Part shown: positions 40,513 through 53,454 of the stretch, in pieces
Layout: each line of letters begins with the position of its first letter
How positions within the stretch are numbered: position 1 is the first letter of the stretch
Assembly (NCBI GenBank): GCA_002104905.1
Contig: MCFE01000219.1
Span: 1-64,000, forward strand
From: Basidiobolus meristosporus CBS 931.73
Lineage: Eukaryota > Basidiobolomycota > Basidiobolomycetes > Basidiobolales > Basidiobolaceae
DNA length: 64,000 nt
Direction of reading: 5' to 3'
The notes under the pieces: model-generated
The model's input: only the letters and a program-made list of their open reading frames with translations
What the model was told of the DNA's origin: nothing
The model's database searches: none
Position numbers and translations under genes: made by a program

Positions 40513-41865
40513 ATTCTATTTATTAGGAAATGTAAAAATGTACCTTGCATCGGACGAGGAGATCACGAAGTCCAGACCATTTGATGTGCTCAAATTAATA
40601 TAGACATAAAAGTCCAGCTTTCGGTACGTGCACTATGATAGGGCAAACGGAAGCCTAATACGCTTCCGAGAACCTGGAATTAACATACAATAAACTCCCA
40701 AATTGTATCTCCTGCCTCATGAGGCTCATAATTGTGCGCTAGAGTATCCTGTAGATACCAATGAGCTGTACCCATATCTATGCGACAAATGACCCTATAA
40801 TAATTTGAATGTGCCGGGCAGTTTGCTCATTGTACAAGCACAAATCTTGAGCCCCTGGAAAAATCGCCCATCAGCCCAAAACATCCAACCAAGCACGTTC
40901 GTGCTGAGCGACGATGCGAAATCGCCAAGCCCTGACATTCAGATGATACTGCTTGTACGCGGGATTACCAACTTGCAGCTCTTCACAGCGTCACTGAAGA
41001 GCGTAAAGACACCCCGCGCAGAGTTTCGTAATATTAGCATATGCTTGTGGCAGTATCTTACGTTACAGGTTAGATTAATCGATGCAGAATTGCAAACACA
41101 CCAAACTATTGCTCGGCTTTCATTGGCCGTTTGGCATGGCCAACCGTCATACTCAGCTGGAGTTCAGGTTTCAAAGTTGGGTGTCCTAACCAAGATCCAA
41201 CGCTGGCAGCGAAGGCCTGATCCTTGATCCAAATCGATTATACAGTGCAGATTACTGTTCCCTGTGAAACCAATTTTGCCCAAACAAGCCTACCGAATTG
41301 AAGATATTTAGGGGCCAGTATTGCCATATTTATGGATGTACGGCAACGACATTGTCAAATTGGCTCGTTGACTCAGATATGCCACCACACAGTGTTCCAA
41401 AATGGTAGTCTGTACAAGCAATTGCTAGCGACTCGAGCAATTTGAGTTTTTTCGAAGTACTTGGTGTATCTAAGCCAGTATACTGTCTCGATGCCCCGTG
41501 AGATCAGGGCTTGGAATCCATACCTAGCGTCAGAGAAATTCCCACCATTTAGTATGTTCAGTTAAACAAAGCACGTATTCTCCAATGTTTTCCAGCTTAT
41601 AGGAATCTCGCATCTTACATAATCCCCATTCCTTACAGTTTGATGATGAATTCTTATTAAATCATTATCGTCAGTACTTCCAGCGTTCGTAAATTCTATC
41701 AACTGTATGAATGGCCATTCTCGGAGATAAGTTGGCCTTCCTGATTTGTACTTCACTGAGACGCCATTGGTTGTTATAGCATCAACCTCCCACATACCGA
41801 AATATTTAATATGAGGGCTTTAATTAACAAGGCTTCTTTACTCTTGCACACTTGAGTTCGCGAAT
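40513..41865. other. Unassigned region between RAD1 and the STAS transporter gene
   Basis: Open stretches exist on both strands (plus 40805-41227, 140 aa; minus 41795-41562, 77 aa), but I could not build a spliced gene or recognise a family on either. Plus-strand pieces such as 'GSLLIVQAQI' and 'IDYTVQITVPCE' recall arrestin-like beta sandwiches, but stops separate them, so a decayed gene is possible. The last 100 bp is the likely promoter of the next gene. Confidence 0.35.
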
Positions 41866-44800
41866 ATGTCAGATCCTGTCTCCCCAAATAAGGGATCCCA
41901 TATTTCTATCCCAATCAGCCCACCGAAGGATTTGAACACTCCCAGCTCATCTTATACTTCTGCTGTCTCGTATGGTGCAAGCTTCAAAAGAGGTGGTTTG
42001 CCGCGTCCATGTTTTTCTTCTTCAGGAGAGGGAACTGCTGGTAATGTGCCGTCCAAGACGTACTATGTTCTACACAATGGAAATTAATACCTTCATTATA
42101 GCGAGCCCCTCTAGGTCGTTTCCCGCTTCTGTAATCCGCTCCCAGTCTTTAGCATTGGGAAATATCGCTCTACAGGAGGAGGAGGAAGATTCTACAGAGG
42201 GTCAAATTCAGAGTAACCTCTCGTTATTACTCAACTCTACTAGTGAAGAGAATCACGACTCTCACAACAAACCCGATGAGGAGCATCGTCGGAGTGAAAG
42301 CTCTTCAATGGCGCCCTCCAGAAAGAGTTCCTTCGATTCCTTGCGAAAGCGCCTTAGTTTCTCCTCTGCACATGCCTCTGAAAATACCGCATTGTTGAAC
42401 AACTCTACTACTCAAGCCTATGTCGGTCGAAGTGAACGTTCTAAGGGTCATTTACGCATGGTAGGTGGTTTTGATACACATCTCTATCGAGCCATTGTAA
42501 GTTCAAACGAATTAACGCAAATCTTGTTTTTCAACAGCCAAATGAAAGCTTAAAGGACTTACTGTTAAAGCCAGTGTACTGCATCCCTGCAGTGGTTCTG
42601 GGTTTGATCCTCAATCTGTTAGACGGAATGTCATATGGTAGGCCTGGATCATCATAAAGTTCACATTGTGCAAGTGTCGCTAACCTCTTCATATCAGGAC
42701 TAATCAGTTTCCCGCTCTCTTCCCCAATTTTCGAGAAGTTTGGGCCTGATGGTTTATCCATGTTCCTCATAAGGTTTGGGGTTTTAATCTTTCTGCTACA
42801 TCAGGGATATCTAACCGATGTTTTTTAGTACTGCAATTTGCCAAGTGGTCATGTCTACGGCTAGTGGATTTAGAGGAGGGAATGGTAGCATGATGATCGA
42901 AGGTATTGCTGATGCTTATTGGACTGTTGATCGTACGATATTAATATGTTTGTTTTTCTAGTCATCCCATTCTTATATCTGATGTAGGCGACAAGTATCT
43001 AGGATCTAGTGTGAGATTATCCTAATATGTTTCTATAGGTGCGATATTATCATCAAAGATTTGGGCGAAGACAATCCAACCGCGGTTATTGCTACAGTTA
43101 TGGTAACCTATGCCATTAGCTCGATGGTGACTGGTATAGCGTTCTTGCTTCTTGGCATTTTCAAGGTGAGCATTGACGGTAGGATCGGCTTGTGTACTGC
43201 CTCTAACCAGTAAATGATAGCTTGGATCGCTTGTCGAGTTTTTCCCCAGACATATTCTTGTTGGGTGTATCGGTAAGAAAGTTAGCCAGTTACTTTCTCT
43301 ACTGCGTCGACTAATGCTTTTCTTATTCATACAGGTGGTGTGGGGTACTTCTTGATCCAAACTGCCATTGAAGTTTGTGGCCAAGTTCAATTACATGCAG
43401 ATTGGGACACAATTGTCTCATTGTTTGAATGGCACACACTCTTACTGTGGTCTTCCAGTCTGCTTTTAGCATTGCTTTTGAGAGCAATGGAGAGAAAGAT
43501 CGAGCATCCTATGTTTGTGCCATGCTTCTTTATGGTTGTCCCGATTCTGTTTTATGCTGTGGTCTTTTTCGGCGGATTTGATTTGGAAGAGCTTAGAAAA
43601 AGTGGATGGCTTTTCCCATTGCCTGATTCCAGCGTTCCATTCTATGACTTCTATACCCGTTTTGGTATATCCTTTATCGAATTACGCTCTTATTAGGCTC
43701 ACACTAACGCACGACTGACTGTAGATTTCTCTCAAACAAGCTGGTACTCGATTGTAAAAACAATCCCTGCGATGTTATCCCTCACCTTCTTCGGTATATT
43801 TGTGCCGCAGACACCACTTAACTTTCGTTATTATTAACAATGTGATCCTAGGTATTCTTCACGTACCCATTAACGTTCCTGCTTTGGCTGTCTCTACCAA
43901 CGAAGATAGCATCGACACAAACCGAGAGTTAATTTGTCATGGAGTTGCGAACTTTTTGTCAGGAGCTGCCGGATCCTTCCAAAGTATGCCATCCTGAAAT
44001 CATCTGCGAATCGATTCGTGTGTCCTAATCATACTTTCCTAGATTACTTGGTATACTCTAACAGTATTCTCTTCATCCGCTCTGGAGGTGATAGCCGACT
44101 TGCCGGTTACATGCTTGCAGGTGCCACCATGATCGTGTTCTTTATGGGACCTCAAATTGTTGGATACATCCCAGTGATGGTCGTTGGAAGCTTAATATAC
44201 CATCTCGGCTTTGAGTTGATGAAAGAGGCTGTTCTCGATACCCTAGGCATTGTGCATCCATTGGAGTATTTCACCATATGGGCGATTGTAGTTGGAATGG
44301 CTGCTTTGGGATTCGTTGAAGGTATCTTCCTCGGCATTTTATTGGGATGCATATTTTTCGTTGTCACGTATAGCACACGAAACCCAATTAGACATACATA
44401 CACTGGGGTTACCGCCAAGAGTACCATCCGTAGATTGTATCGCCAAAGAAAATTCCTTGACCAAGTTGGCGCACAGATTCAAGTATTGAAATTGCAAGGA
44501 TTCATGTTTTTCGGCACCATCAACTCGGTGGAGGCTAGCATAAGGGAGCTACTCTCGAAGCATCAATGGGAGATGAACCCTATCAGGTTTTTGATTCTTG
44601 ACTTTCACCTTGTGAACGGGATCGATTTCAGTGCCGCTGAAGCATTCGTGCGTGTCAGGAGATTGTTGAAGGCCAAGGACATTTATATGGTCATTAGCGG
44701 AGTGAGCTATCACTCGGATCTGGGCAAGGCTTTGCGTGGAGTTAGAATATGGGGTAATGACGAGGAGGACGACATTCAAAACTTTGACCATCTAAACGAA

Positions 44801-45463
44801 GCACTGGAATGGTGTGAAAACTTCTTACTGCAGACGTACTATAAGAACAAATCCCATTCTGTAGAGCCCAAGAAGAGAAATATCGACATTATTGAGACGC
44901 AACGCCAGGAGACATCTCCCGCTTTAGACAACTCCCTTGTTTCAGTTCGCCAGATGCATCTTTATGAGGCTGCTAACAACGCTCTGCAAGGAGAGAGCCA
45001 TGCCTACACCAATTTCCCTCAGCCTCTGGCTCTGCTTTTACAGGCATTCCAAGAGATCTCCGGCTCTAATGAAGAGTTTCTCTTCCGTCTTAGCTCACAC
45101 TTTGTACAGTGGGAGGTAGGCCAAGGCACTGTAGTTTGGGCACAGGGAGATGAGCCAGAGGCATTGTTTCTTGTGGAACAAGGTCTTTTACGAATGAATG
45201 TTGAAAAGGCCAACGCTACAAAGGTCGTCGAGTCGGTTTTGCCTGGTACCATGGTTGGCGAGCTTGGATTCTTCTCCCTAAGACCCAGAGGTAGCACCTT
45301 AGTCGCCGAACGGGATTCAGTTTTATGGAAGCTCTCCAAAGCAGAGTTCGAAAAATTATGCGAGGAAGACCCCGCGTTAACGGTGAAGTTTATGAGGCTT
45401 GCTTTGGCTTACTCTGCTGAGGGACTGAAGACTATGACCACTCACGCCTTCCATTTGATATGA
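41866..45463 (+). CDS. VSB1: Vsb1-like vacuolar transporter: SulP membrane domain, STAS domain and cyclic-nucleotide-binding-like domain
   Basis: Spliced model of 990 aa (12 exons; introns 42041-42101, 42497-42537, 42638-42697, 42774-42828, 42903-42961, 42984-43038, 43166-43220, 43273-43334, 43665-43724, 43794-43851, 43984-44042). About 230 Ser-rich N-terminal residues precede an SLC26/SulP membrane domain ('[22 protein letters not shown]', '[19 protein letters not shown]', '[18 protein letters not shown]', '[23 protein letters not shown]'), a STAS domain ('[19 protein letters not shown]') and a C-terminal cNMP-binding fold ('[21 protein letters not shown]', '[22 protein letters not shown]'). 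This order is that of S. cerevisiae YGR125W/Vsb1, needed for storing arginine in the vacuole; the substrate here is inferred from that. Whether the nucleotide pocket binds a ligand is unclear. Confidence 0.92.
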
Positions 45464-46214
45464 TGATTGGAATTTTGTTACCAATATACACCCCTCAAAT
45501 TTTCCTATTGCATGACACTAAGTTAGATTATAAATAAACATAATTTCAAATTAAAGTGAGGGTTGACGCTCCCCGCGTAGGGCATATTGTAAATCAAGAT
45601 GAGGGCGTGTGGCCTGAGATGATGACCTCTACACTTCTGGCTTTCTTGAGTTAGCACTGGTGGTGATACAGTGGCAACTCAATAATCGCCCAATGATCAG
45701 TGTCAAATCAATGGTACGGGCACTGCACTCAATTTGGGTTAGCAGATCTAGCGGCTGATGGATGATAGATGATGGACATCAGTAGCATAACCCGGCTTGG
45801 TACGAATCATCTCGAGCCAGCAATGTGCTGCTGCTTTATTTTGAAAGACGAACAATCACATCAATGCTGCTTGACACATGTCCCTTGTCCATATATTTCC
45901 CTTCGTGGCACATATTGTGGATGCCACAGCGTCTGACGTCATCTCGATTTTCAACCGACAGGGTGTTTCATCTGGGCAATTGTCCATTGTCTAACCTACA
46001 TACCTCATTATTGGATCCAAGATCAGGCAATGCGAGGGTAAATCCCAATGATTTTGGAGTATACGAGATAAAATTTTGGCAAGTCAAGGCCTTCTAATCA
46101 CTTGAGTAGAATAGCGGTTCTTATGAACTTGGGCGAATAAGCTTTTTCTAATAACAGTTCACCAGAGTGTCCATTCTGCCTTTGAATCTCCGTCAATTGA
46201 AATATGCCTTTTAG
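45464..46214. other. Intergenic region
   Basis: No gene recognised. AT-rich AATAAA-like sequence (TAAATAAACA at about 45531) probably ends the upstream gene. TTTTAG directly precedes the next ATG, so a 5' UTR intron ending at 46214 is possible. Confidence 0.5.
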
Positions 46215-49200
46215 ATGGAAGAACATAATATCCCAAGAGAAAGACCACTTTTATTGGATGAGGCTGAGAGTGCCTCAGCCGGACGCGATAAGAAGTAAGC
46301 TTTGATTTGTCAACACCTTCCCCTAGGCAGATGGACTGACGTACCCTGTTATTCATACGCGAATAGGAACCAGTCTTCTAGTTCCGGACGAAAGCGCGGC
46401 GAGAAGAGTGCGAGAGTAAATAAGAATAAGAAATCCCAGGTCAGATCGGCAACTCCGCCAACAAATGATACCTCGAAAGAGAGATCCCAACCACAAAAAA
46501 TGACAGGCAACGAAGCCTTCCCCACCAAGCAGAAGACAGCTGGCATAGTCGAGATTGGCCATGCTTCTCTGGAGGATTTAAGAAAACCCCCTCAAAAAAC
46601 CCTCAAAAAAAAACCTTCGCGTTCCAACACGAAGCAAAAGAAGAATCCGAGAGAGCTGGACTTTGAGGACAAAGAGGTGTTCTCCAGAGGCGAGAAGAAA
46701 GGAAACGTTGCGCGACTTTGGGCTCCTGACTCCCAGCCTATACCACATTCCAATAAGTAGGTTTTGTCGTGTCGACTGGATACGCCAGCCGTTCGTGTTA
46801 ATCAATTTCTGTGTTCATAGAAAAGCGGACGAACCTCCTCAGCAAACAACGCAGCCTGTGGCTCAGGCGAAGCCAAGGGAGACGAACCGCCAGGCTCCAG
46901 AACGCAAGGAGGAATCCCCAAGCCCCCTTCAGAAATACTATGGGGAGTTAAAGAAATTGGAACAGCAAGTCGAGCGTTACGCTGAAAAGGTTCAATACCC
47001 TGATGAGTGGAAAAAAGTCCAGGCATTTCACAACAGGTACCACCTACCACGCAAATGCAACCATTCGAAGCTTCTGACACGACTCCCTTTAGGCTGGTTT
47101 CGTATTATCAGAAAGTGATCGCGCTGGATTTTGAGTTTTCTTTGAAGCACGACATAGAGCAAAAAATGTGGAAATTAGGGTTCTACTGCATCATCGAGAA
47201 GTTCCGAAAGTTACTCCAGGTTTGTTGCTTGATGTTGGAGTTGCCGCGTGTTAGTAAAGACTTATACACAATCATAGTCGGATCAAGATCTGGAATGGAA
47301 TAAACGCCACCTGGTAGATGTGTTCCAGACATTTCTAAACCATAGTGGTCGTAACTACGCGAACTATCTCAATAGGATTCAGAGAAATCTGAGGCGCTAC
47401 TACGAATCTGCCGAAGGTAACGGACATGTCATTCATTGGGAGAGTACGCACGATAGCTTAACGATACTACAGAGCATGGCCAGAAAAGGATCAACCAGTA
47501 TAAGCAAAGCTACCACAGAAGTATTACATTTCTTGGGGATATTGGTAATGTTTCACTTTGGACAGCTCCCGCCAATTGTTGCTGACCATCCTGCAGCTCG
47601 CTACAAGGCAATGTATTCCGGCACGAGGTCCAAAAACTGGACTTTAGCAAGAGCCATCTACACCAAAGCTACAGCGCTCTCGCCCAACAACGGTAAGTTA
47701 GAGACCGAACTGAAGCTGACCCAGCAAAAGCCCCTAAACCCACTACCAGGTAAATCGTATAACCAAATGGCGATCATATCGACATACGAGAAAAATACGT
47801 TCGACACGATCTATTTCTACTACCGAAGGTAATGAAGTTGCATGACGTTCAGTGGACTTGAGGCTGATGCATTATGCCATTGAAGCCTATCAGTGCCCCA
47901 TCCTTTTATAGGTGCCCGGGAAAGCCTGGCCATTATCTTTGAGCAAAACAGACAGCGCCTATTTGAGCAGGTAGGATCCAAGCAACAGATCGAGAAGCTT
48001 TCGGCCACCGTACGGAAGAAAGCCGATAAAGAGCTTTTCAAATCGAACGGAGAAGGCCTCCAGCTACTCTTCGATATTTTCATCCGAATCCAAGGAATCC
48101 TATTCACCAAAATCAGGTACACATCCATAGCATGCCCTGCACCATATTTCACTTAGCCAACTTCTATAATTATCAGTATGGAGACCCTCCCGGAGCTGAG
48201 GAGCCTCTTCTTGTACCTTTTCAAGCACACGCTGAACCACAAATTCGGATTTACCAGCATCATGAATAATGAGATAGTGCTCAAAATGGAACTGATGAAT
48301 TTCTTCATTCTTTATGGTGTACCTGTTACCGGTTGTTATTCAGTAGAGATCGTAGAGGCCTAGTGGATGTATATTAACGTTTGTACACGTGTAGAACCGC
48401 CTGATTTCTCATCCAAGGACACAATGGCATTTGTCACCACATTTGGATTTTTACTCGATTTCTCCCTATTGATAATGGAGTCGTGCGGCGAGGAGTTGAG
48501 GAACTTGGATCAGCTAGTTTCACTGGTTGAAGACTTGGCCTCAAACGAGCGCCTGATGTATTTCCTTCAGTATATGGCTCTACTATACAAATGGCTGGTG
48601 TCTAATGTGGAGTCATGGAGTTGGATCATTGATATCTACGATAACGACCTGATCGCTTCAACGCACCAAGAATTCCCGCAGGTTTGGATCCCCTCACATT
48701 GTGCTTGGACTCAACAGTGCAGTCTCAATTGTACCCTTTCTTTTTCCATTCCTAGGTATTTCGACGGTTCTGGGACCGGCTAGCTCATGTGGCGAACGCC
48801 TTGAAGAAGTTGAGTTCTCTGTTTGATGACAATCTTCTGAACGAATACGATAATCTAGAAACTCAGCTCCTCCCCGAGTCTGAGTTTATCAATGGCTTCG
48901 CACCGCTTTGCGAAAGCCCCCCAAGTAATAACCATTTGTATCTCGAGTCACTGAGCGATCTATTCGCTCCGTTCGAGTCCGCTGACAGCGAATCTTCAGA
49001 AGCCAGCGATTCCGACGCAAGCGAGCCGTCCTACGAGAAAGTAGATAGCTCTGAGCGAAATTCAGGTTTGCGTTATTGCAGGTGCTTGGTCACCATGATT
49101 TGTAGCACTCACCCCTGCTGACTGTAGAACGGCTGCAAATCAGAGTGTTGTCAATATTGCGAAGTTTGGATTATCTGGCTGTGATAACTGTATGTGACAT

Positions 49201-50373
49201 GTACCTTACTCGCGATCCACACCTATCCTAACCACTTTACCATACAGACACCTCAAGTGTTTCGATACGACTCCTTCGCGAGCAAGTTTGAATCCAGCCT
49301 TATTGATCCACTTGACTCCTTGCAAACTCGGCCAAGGCCTACCAAAACCGTACATAGGGTTATTAGCTTGGATATCACCAAGCCGAAGGTGAGGGCCATT
49401 CCGATTTCAGCATTTCCAGATTTAGACTGACTTGTATCACACCTTCTCCAGCCTGTGGAAAAGAATGGGTCCGATCATTTTAGCGAGGAAGAGGAGGCGG
49501 AGGAGGAAGAAGAGGAAAAGATTGACGAGCTTGAGGCGCTGAATGAAATGGTGGAGGAGATCCGAAAAGAAATCCATTCCAAGATTTCTCTCGAATCAGA
49601 TGACTCCAGTAACGACACGATTGACCATCTCAAGGTACAACTCTCAGCGTAATTTGATCACGAACAGGTGTTAATCTAGCATCCCCCACAGGCTCGCAAA
49701 GATGAGCTATTACGGTTAACTGAACTCCACAGCCGTATGCAGCTGGAGGATTCCCGTAAATCAGCCCATCGTATCCGATTGAAAGCAAACTACACCATCG
49801 TCATCTTCGATACGAACAATTTCGTCTCCGAACTACGGTTGATCCAGCGTCTTCATCGGACCCAGAAATTCGTGATCTCAGTGCCGTTAGTGGGTAAGTG
49901 CTGCCTACGCGTGGATGGGATTTCCTTTGCCTAACCGATTTTTAGTTTTCACGGAGCTTGAAGGCCTGAAGAAGAACACCAAATCCACTCTCGGCCCGAA
50001 AGCTCAGCGTGCTCTGGAGTGGCTAGAGAGCGAGTTCCTTCAACAGCGAGCTCAATCGAAGAGCTACCTTCGAGCGCAGACAAGCAAAGGCAACTTCCTC
50101 CGGGACATTACATTACGAAACGAGGTCTGGTACGAGCAAGGAGAGAGCATGAATATTTCGGCCAGGAACGCAATCAACGACGACATCATCCTGCAGTGCT
50201 GCTTGTATTTTATCCAGAATGATCAAGAGCCAGGTCATCACAACCCCGTCGTTCTGGTGACAAACGATGTGAACATGCGTCTGAAAGGTTATGCCAAGTA
50301 TGTTCCAGTCGCCACCGTTGTCGAGTTTCGAAAGAGGTTGCGGATGGATTGCGGTATCAACATAAGCCGGTAG
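46215..50373 (+). CDS. EST1/SMG6-like protein with 14-3-3-like TPR region and C-terminal PIN nuclease domain
   Basis: Spliced model of 1060 aa in 17 exons (introns 46295-46366, 46757-46820, 47037-47092, 47220-47277, 47417-47472, 47545-47596, 47693-47749, 47829-47885, 48117-48176, 48317-48394, 48682-48755, 49066-49127, 49190-49247, 49389-49451, 49635-49691, 49894-49945). After a Lys-rich N-terminus come the EST1 domain ('KMWKLGFYCIIEKFRKLL'; 'YKQSYHRSITFLGDIARYK'; 'ARAIYTKATALSPNNGKSYNQ'; 'IYFYYRSLSVPHPFIGARESL'), a long region to an acidic coiled coil (exon 15), and a PIN domain: 'TIVIFDTNNFV', 'FVISVPLVVFTELEGLKK', 'INDDIILQCC', 'VVLVTNDVNMRLKGYA'. The three acidic positions of active SMG6 are all Asp, so cleavage of mRNA in nonsense-mediated decay is likely. 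A role at telomeres, known for some EST1 relatives, is possible. Confidence 0.92.
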
Positions 50374-50650
50374 ACCCTCGGATGCCATTGGTCCAATTGC
50401 TTTTATAATAAACAAACGCCACATCAGACAGCCCTCCACATAACAATACTGTGGTTCTATGAATATCCCTTGAATCATATAGATATGCATCGATGCAGCC
50501 TGAAGATTGGCGGCGTGGCAAGTGGGAGGAGTCCAGTTTCAACCGATTTTATTTTCAGCTCAATGCTGACGAGATAATCCCGCCATATCACATATAATAT
50601 CAACATATATACACTGACCAATTCCTACATCGCCTCTTCTCAACACTAGA

Positions 50651-51643
50651 CTAAAACGTCTTCGCCAACTGCTCAGCAGTGATTAAACCCTGTGGTTTGT
50701 GGAGGGAATCTAGCACAGGTAACACACGGATGGAGTTGGAGTGCTCCTGGAATATTCTCAATGCTTCTTCGGCCATGTCCTCTGAGCAGCATGAGATGGG
50801 ATCTGGAACCATCACATGCTTCGCTTGTAGTTGGAAAAATTGCTCGCGAAACTCCAGAGAACGGCCTATATCATCATCATGGATGACCCCAATGATTGCG
50901 TCGCCTGACTCATCCAAAACCAGGATGGCGCCGCATCGTTTCTTCATCGACAACGCCAATACCTCCGCCATGGAGGTGTCTTGGCTAACTGATGATACCT
51001 CCCCGAATCCATACATGATGTCCTTTACCTTGAGGGTCAGCCGTTTACCCAAGGATCCACCGGGGTGATTCAAAGCAAATTGCTCAGCACTGAAAACCCG
51101 AAGTTTCATAAGAGTCATGGCAATGGCATCTCCTAGCGCCAAGGCAACTGTGGTCGAGGAAGTGGGGGCCGGGATGTCGGGACAGGCCTCGTCCTTTACA
51201 TACCCGTCAATCCATGCATCACACGCTTTGGCTAGTAAGGATCCCCTGTTTCCCCCCAAGCCGACCAATCTCACTCCCCTCTTTTTGAAGGATGGGATCA
51301 CCCGGAGCAGCTCCTCGGTATTTCCGGTGTAGCTGAGCGCCAAGACCACGTCCCTATCCTGCACGAGGCCAAGATCACCGTGAAGCGCTTCCGTGGGATG
51401 AAGAAACACCGCTACGCTTCCGGTGCTTTGTAGAGTGGCGGTGATCTTCTGGGCGATTTTGCCCGATTTCCCCACTCCAGTTACAACGATCTTCCCTCCT
51501 TTGTCCAAAGATCTCTGGAGGAGGGAGATCGCTCTCCCGAAAGTGACGTTGTCCTTAGCGACACGTTCCGCACATTCGAGAACGGCATTCCCTTCATGGC
51601 TCAATACCCGCACCGCTTCACCAACAATTTCGTCCATGTACAT
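50651..51643 (-). CDS. Arabinose-5-phosphate isomerase-like SIS-CBS protein (KdsD/KpsF/GutQ family)
   Basis: 330 aa, one exon. SIS domain at about residues 40-175: 'GGKIVVTGVGKSGKIAQKI', 'HPTEALHGDLG', 'LALSYTGNTEELL'; then 'FALNHPGGSLGKRL' with the active-site His region of KdsD, and two CBS domains (about 205-330; 'VKDIMYG', 'GVIHDDDIGR', 'VMVPDPIS'). The bacterial enzymes convert ribulose-5-phosphate to arabinose-5-phosphate for Kdo of lipopolysaccharide, which fungi lack; relatives do occur in some fungi and plants. Here the role may be in pentose phosphate or sugar-phosphate metabolism. It converges on the SMG6-like gene (278 bp apart). No introns, although most neighbours have many: a possible old bacterial transfer. 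Confidence 0.93.
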   Translation of the reverse strand: MYMDEIVGEAVRVLSHEGNAVLECAERVAKDNVTFGRAISLLQRSLDKGGKIVVTGVGKSGKIAQKITATLQSTGSVAVFLHPTEALHGDLGLVQDRDVVLALSYTGNTEELLRVIPSFKKRGVRLVGLGGNRGSLLAKACDAWIDGYVKDEACPDIPAPTSSTTVALALGDAIAMTLMKLRVFSAEQFALNHPGGSLGKRLTLKVKDIMYGFGEVSSVSQDTSMAEVLALSMKKRCGAILVLDESGDAIIGVIHDDDIGRSLEFREQFFQLQAKHVMVPDPISCCSEDMAEEALRIFQEHSNSIRVLPVLDSLHKPQGLITAEQLAKTF

Positions 51644-53454
51644 TAGAATTGTGTTTACCTTGTTTTGTAAGAATATCTGACGAGAGTGAGGATGCCAGGG
51701 TGATTTATAATGGAGAAATGGCGATGCTGAATGGTTTGAATCTAGCCCAAGCCAGTAGACGCCTCCACAATTGCATTATGCCGCCAATGGTGTGTGGGTC
51801 AACATTGGGATCCTTCCGTTTCTGGAGGCCACGTTTGAGCGAATCATTCCTCAACGATGAGGGATTCAGTTAATTCTACACTACAAAAGTGCATCATGCA
51901 AGGTTGCTCGATTAATGTTTCCTACAATGCCACAGGTAACGTGTTCGCTCATGATTGCGACCCTCCATCGGGTACGCCAATCTGATTTGGTATCTGCCGA
52001 TGTCCCACCTTGAAGTTTAATGCTCGTTAAGACGCTTTGCTAGGCATTATCTGGTGACACTACCAGGCATCTGACTGGCCAAATATCCAGCGGTTCTTGG
52101 AATTGTCATGAAAACATCGAGGCAGAATGTTGCCTTTTCTGATCGTCCTGAACTTTGTTTGTACCCATGTTTCCAGTGGCATGGATGGATTTGAATAGTG
52201 CTAAAAGGAGTCTATCCAACCATGCAATCCACCCAGATCGGATCTTCAGGCGATGGGTACGCTTTGCCGCACCACTGGCCTGCTCCTGAAATATCGATCC
52301 GCAAGGATGCTGACATCTAGCCACCGACTCATGAGGTAACCCATGACCCAACTCCCCACGGGTCCAACGCGTCACCATCCATTTGTAATGGTACGTTCGC
52401 TGTTCACCATGTGCAAAAAAGGAAAAGCACAATTACAATGGATCACGTCACCAGGTCAATCAAGCCTCGGTATGTACACCACCACCACCACCAGTACCTA
52501 TAGCAATCTTCGGTGGGTGTCATGCCCGAGGTGGTGCCTGCCAGGCTTCGATACCTCGGCCATCTCGCACCCACGACATTCTATCCGCGCTCCTGAGTAG
52601 GCAGCCAAGATCCATTCATGATTGTAGTGCTGACCAGTGTATGATGCCCTGCAATGTAATGTACCGACTCTGATCTGGTTTGTGTCGACTGACGCTACGT
52701 CTAATAAATGCCACTGGCGATCCACACCTCAAATCTTGTAGTTCCTGACGCTTGGCTAATGCCAATCAAGAATGGCCATGCAAACGGATGGATGCGAGAT
52801 CGAATGCTTCACGTCATCAAAATACCCCCGATGCCGTAACAGTCAGTGCTGTTTCGCTTACATTATAGACCTTAGAGCAAACATTTGGATCCCCAATTAT
52901 CGAACTTACAATAGGTAGACCATGTCATCCTTGTTCATCCACAATATACAATGCCGCAAGAATTAAATCGAAATCAAATCTGCGGATGTCCAAAGTTTGT
53001 GATCTCTGAGGCTCATGGGTTCCATTCTAACCATTTGGCGTCACGCTATGCGAGTTGGTGACTACGAGCCAAAATCAACGTTGACTTTCATGTTCCGGGT
53101 AACGTGGCTTTACCAGGGGTGGTCCTGTGTCAGGATGTGGTACCAGAGAACCGTACAATCTTTATTGAGCAAAACCAAAGAAAACTAAATCCATAGCTCG
53201 ACACAGCGAACAGAGCCATGAGGAAACTTGGATACCCGGTGAAATTCGGCGGGGAATGCGAACGCTAGGCCTAGTCAGAACCCCATCAGCAGCCATGCCT
53301 GCCTCCAAACAAATCCAATCCTCTATTCGCCAAAACCAATGTATGCTATGGAAGATCGCCATTACCTCTGCCTGGATCTAGGCACTTGAAGCAGACTGTG
53401 ATTAGTCAACCTATCCCAAGAGCCTCCTGCGGCGTTCGGTTCAATTCTCCTCCA
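51644..53454. other. Long intergenic region, no gene recognised
   Basis: Short open stretches occur on both strands, but none over 110 codons, and none resembles a known protein. Composition is like the host genes (moderate GC), not like the transposon block. No tRNA cloverleaf was found by eye. Confidence 0.45.

Noticed and set aside
40805-41227. 140-codon plus-strand gene
   Set aside because: No homology or splice-consistent extension found; faint arrestin-like look is not enough to call a gene.
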